64,000 nt of DNA. It comes from Spiroplasma endosymbiont of Amphimallon solstitiale (lineage in GTDB: Bacteria > Bacillota_I > Bacilli_A > Mycoplasmatales > VBWQ01). Location of the stretch: assembly GCF_964030965.1 (NCBI RefSeq), contig NZ_OZ034999.1, positions 372,001 to 436,000 of the forward strand. Direction: 5' to 3'. Shown here in pieces: positions 19,558-28,736 of this stretch. Under the pieces are notes generated by a model that saw only the letters and a list, made by a program, of their open reading frames with translations, did not search any database and was not told the DNA's origin. Every line of letters begins with the position of its first letter. Position 1 is the first letter of the stretch. Both the position numbers and the translations under genes were made by a program.

Positions 19558-19572
19558 ATCAATTTTAATTTG
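19550..19572 (+). pseudogene. Start of a gene cut off by IS256
   Basis: ATG at 19550 behind AAGAGGG, encoding MDKSILI before IS256 begins at about 19573. Only the first seven or so codons remain; the rest is not in the window. Confidence 0.4.
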
Positions 19573-20945
19573 GCAATGTTTAGTAATCTGTGTAACTTAC
19601 AAAAATAACTATGTTTAATTAATTCTAGTAAATATAATTAAATGACTAGAAAGAGTGAGTTACAGATGGCTAAAAAACAAAATATTAATAATAATGATCC
19701 AATATCAAAAGCAGTAGATTTATTATTAGAAAATACTGAAGATTTAACAACAGTTTTTAAAGAAGGGGGTTTATATAAAGAATTAACAAAACGTTTAGTT
19801 GAAAAAATGTTGAATTCTGAAATGCAAAATTATTTAGGATATGAAAAAAATCAACATAGTAATACTGAAAATGCTCGTAATGGTACAAGTTCAAAAAAAT
19901 TAATAACTCAACAAGGTAAAATTGAGATTGATGTACCAAGAGATCGCAATAGTGATTTTACTCCTATAATAGTTGCAAAAAGACAGCGAAGATTTGATGG
20001 TTTTGATCAACAAGTGCTTTCACTATATGCAAAAGGTATGACTCTATCTGACATTAGAATGCAGTTACAAGAGTTATATCATGGTGCTGATATTAGTGAA
20101 AGTGTTATTAGTCAAATTACTGATGATGTTATTGATGATGTCAAAGCATGACAAAATCGACCATTAGAAAGCGTTTATCCGATTGTTTATTTTGATTGTA
20201 TAGTAGTTAAAGTTCGACAAGATAAACGGATTATTAATAAATCAGTTTATATAGCATTAGGAGTTGATTTAGAAGGTAAAAAAGATGTTTTAGGCTTATG
20301 AATTAGTGAAAATGAAGGTGCTAAATTTTGATTAGCTAATTTCACAGAAATGAAAAATCGAGGCTTAAATGATATTTTGATTGCTTGTAGTGATAATTTA
20401 ACAGGCATGTCAGAAGCAATACAAGCAGTTTATCCTAAAACAGAACATCAATTATGCATTGTTCATCAAATTCGAAATAGTTTAAAATATGTTTCATACA
20501 AACATCGAAAAACTCTAGTTACAGATTTAAAACCAATTTATAGTGCATGTAGTGAAGAACAAGCAATGCAAGCTTTAGAATCATTTGAAAGTAAATGAAA
20601 TAAACAATATCCCCAAATTGCTAAATCTTGATATAAAAATTGAGAAAATTTGATGATTTTTATTAGTTATCCTGCAGAAATCAAAAGAGTAATTTATACA
20701 ACAAATGCTATTGAATTTGTTAATAGTCAATTACGAAAAGTTATTAGAAACAAAAAAGCTTTTCCTAATGATATGTCAGTTTTTAAAATATTTTATTTAG
20801 CAATTGAAAATATAACAAAAAAATGAACATTGCCTATTCAAAATTGAAATACAGCAATTGCTCATTTTATGATAAAATTTGAAGACAGAATTAATCTGAA
20901 CTAGTACTTTGTAAAACAAAGATACACAGATTTCTAAAAAGCCTC
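19573..20945 (+). mobile_element. IS256-family element, copy 1 (complete)
   Basis: About 1373 bp. The left end TTAGTAATCTGTGTAACTT and the right end (complement TTAGAAATCTGTGTATCTT) form imperfect inverted repeats. Exact outer boundaries are uncertain by a few bases; comparison of three copies suggests ends GCAATGTTTAG and CTAAAAAGCCTC. It lies head to tail against an inverted partial copy at 20946-21712. Confidence 0.9.
19642..20904 (+). CDS. IS256-family transposase (intact)
   Basis: 420 residues from ATG 19642, or 412 from ATG 19666 which has AAAGAGTGAG upstream. Mutator-type DDE transposase: D185 (YFDCIVVK), D251 (ACSDNLTG) and E358 (TTNAIEFVNSQLRK), with the C/H motif [10 protein letters not shown] between. 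The frame is open throughout with TGA as Trp, so it is likely active. Confidence 0.95.
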
Positions 20946-21642
20946 TAGCTAATCAAAATTTAGCACCTTCATTTTCACTAATTCATAAGCCTAAAACATC
21001 TTTTTTACCTTCTAAATCAACTCCTAATGCTATATAAACTGATTTATTAATAATCCGTTTATCTTGTCGAACTTTAACTACTATACAATCAAAATAAACA
21101 ATCGGATAAACGCTTTCTAATGGTCGATTTTGTCATGCTTTGACATCATCAATAACATCATCAGTAATTTGACTAATAACACTTTCACTAATATCAGCAC
21201 CATGATATAACTCTTGTAACTGCATTCTAATGTCAGATAGAGTCATACCTTTTGCATATAGTGAAAGCACTTGTTGATCAAAACCATCAAATCTTCGCTG
21301 TCTTTTTGCAACTATTATAGGAGTAAAATCACTATTGCGATCTCTTGGTACATCAATCTCAATTTTACCTTGTTGAGTTATTAATTTTTTTGAACTTGTA
21401 CCATTACGAGCATTTTCAGTATTACTATGTTGATTTTTTTCATATCCTAAATAATTTTGCATTTCAGAATTCAACATTTTTTCAACTAAACGTTTTGTTA
21501 ATTCTTTATATAAACCCCCTTCTTTAAAAACTGTTGTTAAATCTTCAGTATTTTCTAATAATAAATCTACTGCTTTTGATATTGGATCATTATTATTAAT
21601 ATTTTGTTTTTTAGCCATCTGTAACTCACTCTTTCTAGTCAT
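20946..21642 (-). pseudogene. IS256 transposase, C-terminally truncated
   Basis: Residues 1 to about 231 of the 420-residue transposase, cut where copy 1 begins. D185 is kept; the second Asp and the Glu are missing, so it is inactive. Confidence 0.92.
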
Positions 21643-21712
21643 TTAATTATATTTACTAGAATTAATTAAACATAGTTATTTTTGTAAGTTACACAGATTA
21701 CTAAACATTGCT
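20946..21712 (-). mobile_element. IS256-family element, copy 2 (inverted, truncated)
   Basis: 767 bp of the left part of the same IS256 in reverse orientation. It begins inside the transposase gene directly at the right end of copy 1 and ends at the left terminus against an IS30 fragment. With copy 1 it forms an inverted repeat with arms of about 0.77 kb. Confidence 0.92.
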
Positions 21713-22517
21713 CTTATTACCATTAGAAATATTGAATAAAATTCAAAAAAATAAACAAAATGCAGGTAGAAAATTAATAATTTTAACTTTAATAGAAATT
21801 AATACTATTAATCATTTGTTAATTACTAAAAATTATGCTCTTGATATAATTGCTAATTTTTTAAAGGAAAATAAAATAAAAAGTATTTCAACAAAAACTT
21901 TATATAACATGTTTAAAACAAATCGAATGGGTTTTGATGAAAATAACTTATTGAGAAAAGGAAAAAATAAACCTCACAAACAAAAAGAAACTAGGGGCAG
22001 AATTAATAATTGTAAGTCTATTCATGAAAGAAATTTAATCATTCCTAATATTAAAAATATAGAAGAATTTGGTCATTTAGAGGGTGATACTATCATTGGT
22101 AAAGATCATAAAAGTTCTATTATTACTTTAGCTGATATATGATCAAAAACCACAATTCCTTTAGCAACTAAAAATAATAAATCAGAAAATATTACAAAAA
22201 GTATAATAAAATTTATTTCAAAGTTACAAAAAGGAACAGTTAAAACTATTACTTTTGATCGTGGTAAAGAATTTAGTAAATGAAAATTAATCGAAAAAAA
22301 TTGTAATGTTAAGATTTATTTTGCAGATCCTGGTAAACCTTGTCAAAGAGGTTTAAATGAAAATAATAATGGTATTTTAAGAAGATATTTACCAAAATCT
22401 ACAGATCTATCTTCATATAAACAAAAAGATTTAAATACTATAGCATTTCAAATTAATTCTACACCCAGAAAATCACTATCTTATAAAAGACTAATAGATT
22501 TAATACAATTATTTTAA
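21713..22517 (+). pseudogene. IS30 transposase lacking its HTH
   Basis: Encodes from about residue 48 to the stop; the N-terminal HTH is gone. The DDE residues are present. One substitution relative to the others (Pro to Leu near residue 307). Confidence 0.9.
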
Positions 22518-22548
22518 AAAACTGTCCCATTTATATTTACAATTCAGG
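21713..22548 (+). mobile_element. IS30-family element, right-hand 836 bp
   Basis: Lacks the first 225 bp of the IS30 reference; begins at CTTATTACC directly against the IS256 left end and finishes with the normal CAATTCAGG end at 22548. The IS256 end probably replaced or cut the left part. Confidence 0.93.
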
Positions 22549-22669
22549 TTAATAAAAATTATTTTTTATTTATTATTTTATTTTTTCTTGTACAATTATT
22601 TTAGAAATGATGAATTTTAAAGAAAGATTAAAAATTTAACTTTGTTTTTAAAATAAAAATATTTTAAAA

Positions 22670-22698
22670 TTGACACTTATTTTAAATAATAATATAAT
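22670..22698 (+). promoter_or_regulatory. Promoter of rpmG-secE-nusG
   Basis: Perfect consensus TTGACA (22670-22675), 17-bp spacer, TATAAT (22693-22698), 31 bp before the rpmG start. Confidence 0.88.
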
Positions 22699-22729
22699 TA
22701 AAAATGGTTAAATTTTCTAGGTGAATTTA

Positions 22730-22879
22730 ATGAACGAAAAAATAATTTTAATTTGTACTGTATGTTTAAATCGTAATTATCATACATACAAAAATAAGAT
22801 TAAATATAAAAAGCGTATGGAACTAAAAAAATATTGTGAACATTGTCAAAAACATACTTTACATAAGGAATCACGTTAG
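22730..22879 (+). CDS. rpmG: 50S ribosomal protein L33
   Basis: 49 residues. Two cysteine pairs (CTVC at about 9-12 and CEHC at about 36-39) bind zinc, as in the C+ form of L33. The pattern NYHTYKNK...RMELKKYC is typical of L33. The order rpmG-secE-nusG is the standard arrangement in Firmicutes and Mollicutes. Start at 22730 behind CTAGGTG; 11 bp separate it from secE. Confidence 0.93.
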   Translation: MNEKIILICTVCLNRNYHTYKNKIKYKKRMELKKYCEHCQKHTLHKESR

Positions 22880-22890
22880 GAGAAATTTTC

Positions 22891-23322
22891 ATGAGTGCAG
22901 AAGACAAATCAAAAGAAAAACCAAAAATTAATCCTGAAAAATTGGCTCTTTTAAAAAGTAAATTTAATATTTTACGTAAAATTAAACCTTTAAGAACAAA
23001 AAGAACTTCTGAAGGAAAACCAAGTTTTGATCCACGAACAGCCGATAAAAATAAAAAGGTTAATATTAGCGAAATTTGAGAAAAAGAACGTAAAAATCGT
23101 ACGCCTGAAGAACGTTTTTATTATAAAAAAGAAGCGAGAACTTATCATAAATATTTTTTCTTATACTTATCAAGAGAAATTAGAAGAACTCGTTGAACAC
23201 CAAGAAAACAATTAAATAATAAATTTATTACAACAGTATTATTTATTGCTGTCTTAGCACTATTCTTTTATGGAATTGAGCAGTTATTACTATTTGTATT
23301 ACCTTTATTAAAAATAATGTAA
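22891..23322 (+). CDS. secE: Preprotein translocase subunit SecE
   Basis: 143 residues. SecE is the small essential clamp of the SecYEG channel. The C-terminal part has the single core transmembrane helix (FITTVLFIAVLALFFYGIEQLLLFVL, about 113-138) preceded by the amphipathic basic segment (FLYLSREIRRTRWTPRKQLNNK). The 85-residue charged N-terminal extension is long for a single-helix SecE. Identified by that core and by lying between rpmG and nusG. RBS TTAGGAG. Confidence 0.9.
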
Positions 23323-23341
23323 AAAATGGAGATGCCAAAAA

Positions 23342-23974
23342 ATGAGCGAAAGAATAAAAAAAGAAACCCCTTTAGTGAAAACTACATCATTAGAAGAAAC
23401 ACATAAACATCGAATTGAGCAAGCACAATGATATATTGTTAATTGTAACAAAGGTCATGAAGATAAAGTTGCTGCTGATTTGAAAAATAAAATTGAAAAA
23501 AAATTAAATTTAAAAGATAATATTTTTCAAGTTAGGGTTGTTAAAGAAGCAATACCAGATAAAGATAAAAAAATAACTGAAAAAAATATTTTTCCGGGTT
23601 ATATTTTTGTTCATATGATTTTAACCGAAGATACTTGATATGATATTCGTAATACAATAGGAATTAATGGTTTTATTGGTTCTAGTGGTAAAGGCGTACC
23701 ACCAACTCCACTTTCTACTAAAGAAGTTAATGAAATGTTATATCGTAATTCTAAAAATTCATCACAACCTAAAGTTAAAGAGACAAAAAAAATTATTCGT
23801 GATTTTGAGTTAAATGATTTTGTTCATATTACTTCTGGTGCTTTACAAAGCCGAGAAGGACAAGTTATTAAATTAGATGAAGATAAGGGTGTTGCAACAG
23901 TTTCTGTTGATATGTTTGGTCGTCAAACCGAAATTAAAGTAGAATATGATAGTTGTAAAAAAATTAAAGTTTAG
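23342..23974 (+). CDS. nusG: Transcription termination/antitermination factor NusG
   Basis: 210 residues. The NGN domain begins with QWYIVNCNKGHEDKVAADL and includes NIFPGYIFVHM and the G-rich stretch GFIGSSGKGVPPTPLS. The KOW domain follows: FVHITSGALQSREGQVIKLDEDKG. NusG binds RNA polymerase and couples it to Rho or ribosomes. It follows secE after 19 bp. Confidence 0.96.
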
Positions 23975-23984
23975 TTTAAACTAT

Positions 23985-24002
23985 TTAATTTTACAATTCA
24001 GG
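23985..24002. mobile_element. Solo IS30 terminal repeat (18 bp)
   Basis: TTAATTTTACAATTCAGG is identical to the transposase-start end of the IS30 copies, but nothing else of the element is present. It lies 11 bp after nusG and 21 bp before the rplK promoter. Confidence 0.75.
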
Positions 24003-24023
24003 TAAAATAAAATTAAAATATAT

Positions 24024-24052
24024 TTGACTACTAATTATAATGATGTTATTAT
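24024..24052 (+). promoter_or_regulatory. Promoter of rplK-rplA
   Basis: TTGACT (24024-24029), 17-bp spacer, TATTAT (24047-24052). The same boxes (TTGACT, TATTAT) occur before rpsL. Confidence 0.75.
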
Positions 24053-24062
24053 TTGTAAAGTA

Positions 24063-24084
24063 CTATTTATATATATATAAATAG
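24063..24084 (+). promoter_or_regulatory. Palindrome in rplK leader
   Basis: A perfect 22-bp AT palindrome (CTATTTATATA and its complement) lies right after the promoter in the untranslated leader. Further down, TGTGG (24110-24114) can pair with CCACA (24127-24131) before the RBS. L1 autoregulation in many bacteria uses leader structures; whether these serve that is unknown. Confidence 0.4.
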
Positions 24085-24160
24085 ACTTTAATTATGTTTA
24101 AACTTGTGGAAGATTTATTCGTTTGGACCACAGTGAGAATCCATTTAGGAGGAGTTGCTC

Positions 24161-24607
24161 ATGGCAGATAAAAAAAATATTAATCGTGAAGGTATTATTC
24201 AATTACCAGCTGGTAGTGCCAAACCAGGTGCTAGTTTAGCATCATTCGGTATTGATATGCCACGTTTTTGTAGAGAATTTAACGATAAAACCAAAGATCA
24301 AAAAGATGATGTTAATCCGGTTCCAATTCCAGTTTTTATTACAGCATATAAAGATAAAACTTTCGACTTTAAAATAAAAACTGCACCAACAACATTTCTT
24401 TTAAAAAGAGCATTGAAACTTGCAAAAGGTTCATCAAATGCTAAATTAACAAAAGTAGGAACACTTACTATTGCTCAAATTACAGAAATTGCTCAAATTA
24501 AATTACCTGATTTAAATGCTTATTCTTTAGAAGATGCAATTAAAATTGTTGCAGGAACAGCCAAGAATATGGGCATTACTGTTGAAGATGGAAAGCAAGG
24601 TGTTTAA
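24161..24607 (+). CDS. rplK: 50S ribosomal protein L11
   Basis: 148 residues from ATG 24161, placed 6 bp after TTTAGGAGG. L11 forms the GTPase-associated centre. Recognisable parts: IIQLPAGSAKPGASLASFGID (N-terminal domain, proline-containing) and the RNA-binding C-terminal domain ending KNMGITVEDG. The N-terminal domain is unusual in having an expanded linker (NDKTKDQKDDVNPVPIPVFI). Confidence 0.95.
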   Translation: MADKKNINREGIIQLPAGSAKPGASLASFGIDMPRFCREFNDKTKDQKDDVNPVPIPVFITAYKDKTFDFKIKTAPTTFLLKRALKLAKGSSNAKLTKVGTLTIAQITEIAQIKLPDLNAYSLEDAIKIVAGTAKNMGITVEDGKQGV

Positions 24608-24608
24608 T

Positions 24609-25289
24609 ATGAATAGAAGTAAAAGATATCTTGCACTTGCAAAATTAGTTGATAACACTAAAGTTTATCCAATTGATCGTGCTTTAGAATTAGCTAAACA
24701 AACTTCATCATTAAAATTTGATGCAACAGTTGAAGCAGCATTTCGTTTAAATGTTGATCCAAGACATGCTGATCAAATGTTACGTGGTTCTATTGTTTTA
24801 CCAGCAGGAACTGGAAAAACACAACGTGTTTTAGTAATAACTACTACTAAACAAAAAGAGGCAATGGAAAGTCAAGCTGATTTTGTTGGTGGTAAGGAAA
24901 TGATTGAAAAAATTCAAAAAGGTTGATTTGGTTTTGATGTTATTATTGCAACACCTGAAATAATGGGTGAATTAGGAAAAATTGGTAGAGTATTAGGACC
25001 AAAAGGATTAATGCCTACAGCAAAACTAGGAACAGTAACAATGGATGTTCAAAAAGCAATAGCTGATATTCGTAAAGGTAAAGTTGAATATCGTGTTGAT
25101 AAACAAGGTAATATTCATGTTATTCTTGGTAAAGTATCATTTTCACAAGAAGGGTTAAAAGATAATTATTTAGCAATTCTTAACACTTTAAGAAAAGTTA
25201 AGCCTGCAGCGGTTAAGGGTGCTTATATTAAAAATATAAGTATTACTACAGCAATGGGCCCTGGTATTAAAGTATTAATTGAAGAATAA
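24609..25289 (+). CDS. rplA: 50S ribosomal protein L1
   Basis: 226 residues, starting one base after the rplK stop. Signature segments are [46 protein letters not shown] and the C-terminal [15 protein letters not shown]1 builds the L1 stalk and often represses its own operon. A strong terminator follows. Confidence 0.97.
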
Positions 25290-25307
25290 TATAATAATAT
25301 AGAAAAA

Positions 25308-25337
25308 ATCATTAGTAAAAGTACTAATGTTTTTTTT
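25308..25337 (+). terminator. Terminator of rplK-rplA
   Basis: CATTAGTA (25310-25317) pairs TACTAATG (25322-25329) with loop AAAG, followed by eight T. Confidence 0.88.
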
Positions 25338-25467
25338 ATGTTTTTATTCATAATTTTTTTATTATTTAAAAAAATTTTACGCTATAATTTATTTATTGTG
25401 ATAATACCAATTAATACATTATTTTGGTAAAACAATAAAATAATTAGGTAGTAAAGGAGAAACCTTA

Positions 25468-25848
25468 ATGAAAAATCTTATAAATCTTTTTAAGAAACAA
25501 AATTGAGGAATAAAAATTGGCTTTACCTCACTGGTAATTAGTTTGCTTTGTTTAGCATTAGGACTAATTTTAATTGCAACAGCCAATTTTAAAGCCCCAA
25601 GTGGAGGAAGTTCACAATATGCTGGAAACGGTTTTCATGCTATTTCTATATGAGGACTTGATAGTTTTTTAAGCAAAGCTGGCTATGATCAAATGTGAAC
25701 AGATGCTACTAGTGATAAGCTTTTAACTTATCCCCTTGCGCAAGTAGTTGTCGGAATTGTATTTACAGTAATTTTAACTGCTATCTTTCTTGGTCTTAGT
25801 GTTTTATCTTTAATATTTGGTTATTTTAAACGTTGATTATATTCTTAG
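25468..25848 (+). CDS. Hypothetical two-TM membrane protein, 126 aa
   Basis: 126 residues behind AAAGGAG. Two hydrophobic segments (FTSLVISLLCLALGLILIATA and VVVGIVFTVILTAIFLGLSVLSLIF) flank an exposed loop containing GNGFHAISIWGLDSF. The next gene encodes a protein of the same layout with a matching loop motif (GNGFWSLKHYG), so the two are diverged tandem duplicates. No known family. Confidence 0.72.
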
Positions 25849-25867
25849 TGTTTAGTAAGTGTTAAAT

Positions 25868-26233
25868 ATGGATAAAAATGTAGAATATAAAAAAGTTACA
25901 TCTTGGGATTGAAAGCAAAAACTAGGATTATTCTTATGCATTTTAACTTTGTTTTTTCTAATAATTAGTTTAATACTATTTGGAACAGCTATTTTTAATG
26001 ATCATTATAATAATTTTCTTGGTAACGGTTTTTGAAGTTTAAAACACTATGGTATTATTAATTTGTTTTATAATTGAGATCAACTAGATATAGAAGCGGC
26101 TAAAAATACTTATGTTTCTCATCCTTTTGAACAAGTTTATTTTGCAATTATTTTTTTAATCATTATTGTACCAATATGTTTTGTTCTTGGAGTTAGTTTA
26201 TTAGTTAGAGGATGATGAAAGTCAAGAATTTAA
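25868..26233 (+). CDS. Hypothetical two-TM membrane protein, 121 aa (paralogue of neighbour)
   Basis: 121 residues. Same plan as the preceding gene: charged N-terminus with KQKLGLFLCILTLFFLIISLILFG, loop with FLGNGFWSLKHYG, second segment FAIIFLIIIVPICFVLGVSLLV. It starts 19 bp after the previous stop. Likely a tandem duplicate; function unknown. Confidence 0.7.
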
Positions 26234-26303
26234 TATATAATTACTTCATAAATTTATTTATAGTAAAATTTAATAATCATTATTTCATTAAAAAGGGTGT
26301 ATT

Positions 26304-27372
26304 ATGATGTTTAATTCTAAAAAAATAATTGTTTTTTTACTAATAAATATTGTGTGAGTAGTAGTTTGGATTATGATAACTATTAGTTACGATAGTTATC
26401 GTGATCCAATTTTAAATTATGTACCACATAGTAACGATTATTTAACAAATGAACCAACTAATCAATTGGTTCCTAAAGCAAAAAAACCTAAACATGTAGT
26501 TATGGGGTGGGTGTGTTGATGGTATGGCGAGTTATGCATTAAAAAGTGGTTATAGTCCAAATATGAACTATTTAATGCATCATGGTGCGTATACACTGGA
26601 AGCACGTGATGTTTTACCAACTTCTTCTGCTGCAAATTAAGCAAGTGTTATGTTTGCTACAGATCCTATTAAGTATGGTGTTGTTGATCAAGATTTGTGG
26701 AATGTTCATCATACTGTTCATGCTGAAGTAAAAGCTGATCAAGTAAGTATTTTTAGTTCTATTATTGATAAGTATGGTCCTTCAAAAAAATTATTTGGTT
26801 ATGCTAGTGAAGGTGAAATGATTGCTAATTTTCAACCCAAAGGACAAGAAAATATAAAAACTTTAATTAGTAGTAATGGTAATTATTGTGCAACAGAAAA
26901 TGATAAACAAACTTTTGAAAATACCAAAAACGTATTAAGTAATAAACCTTTATTTTCATTTTTTTATTATGTTAATCCTGATTTAGCAGGTCATTCACGT
27001 GAATGAAATAGTGAAGAATATTATCAAGCAATTAGTCAGACTGATAAATATATTGGAGGTATTATTGAAAATTTAAAAGATTTAGAAATGTGAGAAGATA
27101 CCTTATTAATTATTAGTTCTGATCATGGAGGTGTTTCACAATATCATGGTCATTCTTCTGATGCTGAACAAAAAATTCCTTTGCTTTTTGCAGGGAATTG
27201 TATTCCAAAACATGGAATTATTCCAGATAAAATTAAAATTTATGATATTCCAGCTACTATTGTTTGATTATTAGATATTAATTCACGACCAATAATTTGA
27301 GATGGTCAGCCAATTTTAACACCTTTTTTTGATATGACAAATATGTATGATCATAGTGAGGAGTTTAAGTAA
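26304..27372 (+). pseudogene. Phosphodiesterase/alkaline phosphatase superfamily protein, frameshifted
   Basis: The N-terminal signal-anchor (KKIIVFLLINIVWVVVWIMITI) leads to a metal-dependent phosphodiesterase core: ALKSGYSPNMNYLMHHGA, LPTSSAAN, SVMFATDP, DLAGHS, IISSDHGGVSQYHGHSS and KIPLLFAG. These carry the usual metal-binding Asp/His (DHGG, HGHSS). Near 26497-26515 a G/T-rich stretch has about four extra bases where VGVDGMAS is expected. At 26638-26640 the Trp codon TGA has become TAA. Net length is 3n+1. Family: type I phosphodiesterase/nucleotide pyrophosphatase-like. The G-run could be a sequencing error, but the TAA is a second defect. Confidence 0.8.
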
Positions 27373-27862
27373 TGGATATTATCAATTTTAAACAAATTAA
27401 TTTTCGAAATAATGGCATTAGATTACTTATTGTGCTTGCTACTATTTTTATTGTTTGAAATAATGTACAAAATGTTACTTTAAATATTGGTGGTAGTTTA
27501 CATGCTTTTAATGCTTATTTTTGTTCACCAATGTTATTTGTTATATTGATATCATTTGGTTTTTTAAGTGCCAATAATAATTTTAGTTGAAAAGAGTATA
27601 GTAAATTAATACTAGCTATTATGATTTTATCTTTAGTTACAAGTTTTATGTATTTAGATTTTTTTGCTTTTAAAGAAGGATATGTAACAATAGGTTATAT
27701 GATAGGATTATGATTTAAATTATTATTTTTTGATTATGGTAAATGAATGATATGAATTATTATTGGTGGTAGCGCATTAGTAAAAGTTGTTACTAAGAAC
27801 CTGTTTAGAATCTTTTCGAAAATAATGTAAAATGATTATATATTTTAAAATAAGAGGTATAT

Positions 27863-28736
27863 ATGCATAAAAATTATCCAAGTCATGTCACCAAAGAACA
27901 ATTTGAGAACATAAAATCAATTTTAGAAAATAGCAAAAAGAAAACAAAACCAAGAAGTTTAGATTTATATGAAGTATTTTGTGCAATTTTATATGTATTA
28001 AAAAGTGGTTGTCAATGAAGAATGCTACCAAAAAATTTTCCAAAATGACAAACTGTATATTATTATTTTCAAATTTGAAGTAAAAATAATGGTAAAGAAC
28101 CTAGTGTATTGCAATTAATTTTAAAAAAAATTAGTTAAAAAAGTTCGTATCAATAATAATCGCAAAGAACAAACTAGTTTTTGTATAATTGATTCGCAAA
28201 GTGTTAAAAATACAGATACTACTGAAAATAAAGGTTATGATGCTGGTAAAAAGATTTCAGGCATAAAACGTCATATTGTTGTTGATTCTCAAGGTTTACC
28301 ACATGCAATTTACATAACCACAGCAGAAAAAACAGATCGTAATAGCGCTATAATAATGATTGAAAATGAAAAAGAAAATCTTTCCTTTAATTTTGTAGAA
28401 AAGTAATGATACATGATAAAGTGTTATTTTTAGAGAATTTTTAAACTAAATAATGTTACTTTTAACAAATTTTTAATTAAAAATAATATTTTAAGTGTAA
28501 ATTGATGAATAATTTTTGGTCATCCATACTTTTCTACATAATTAAAAAATCTTTCTGCAGTTCAAAAAATAATAGTAGATGCTGGTTATACTGGTGAAAA
28601 ATTTGCTTCTGAAATCAAAACAATCATAAATGCAAATGTTGAAGTGATAAAACGTAATGAATTACATACTTTTGTAGTATTACCAAAAAGATGAATTGTA
28701 GAACGAAGCTTTGCTTGATTAGAAAAATACAGAAGA
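27863..28736 (+). pseudogene. IS5-family transposase, two-frame gene, interrupted
   Basis: The first frame (27863-28138, 91 residues, MHKNYPSHVTKEQF... QWRMLPKNFPKW) ends after an A8 run. The second frame continues at about 28131 (VRINNNRKEQTSFCIIDSQSV). This is the two-ORF arrangement of the IS427-like IS5 group, expressed by frameshift or slippage at the A-run. DDE residues: D in IIDSQSVKN, D in VDAGYTG, E in WIVERSFAWLEKYRR. Here a MITE cuts the second frame and IS30 removes the C-terminus. Confidence 0.88.
28385..28547. mobile_element. 163-bp MITE, copy 7 (in IS5)
   Basis: Complete; duplication AATCTTTC at 28377-28384 and 28548-28555. One internal C-to-A change relative to the others. 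Confidence 0.95.

Larger units (their letters stand above)
27797..28736 (+). mobile_element. IS5-family element, copy 1 (right end lost, MITE inside)
   Basis: Starts GAACCTGTTTAGAATC; the last codons of the transposase and the right inverted repeat are cut off by IS30 at 28737. A MITE sits at 28385-28547. The left flank is TAA. Confidence 0.88.

Noticed and set aside
19757-19939. 60-residue frame antisense to the IS256 transposase (also at 21345-21527)
   Set aside because: Complement of the transposase coding sequence; repeated only because IS256 is repeated.
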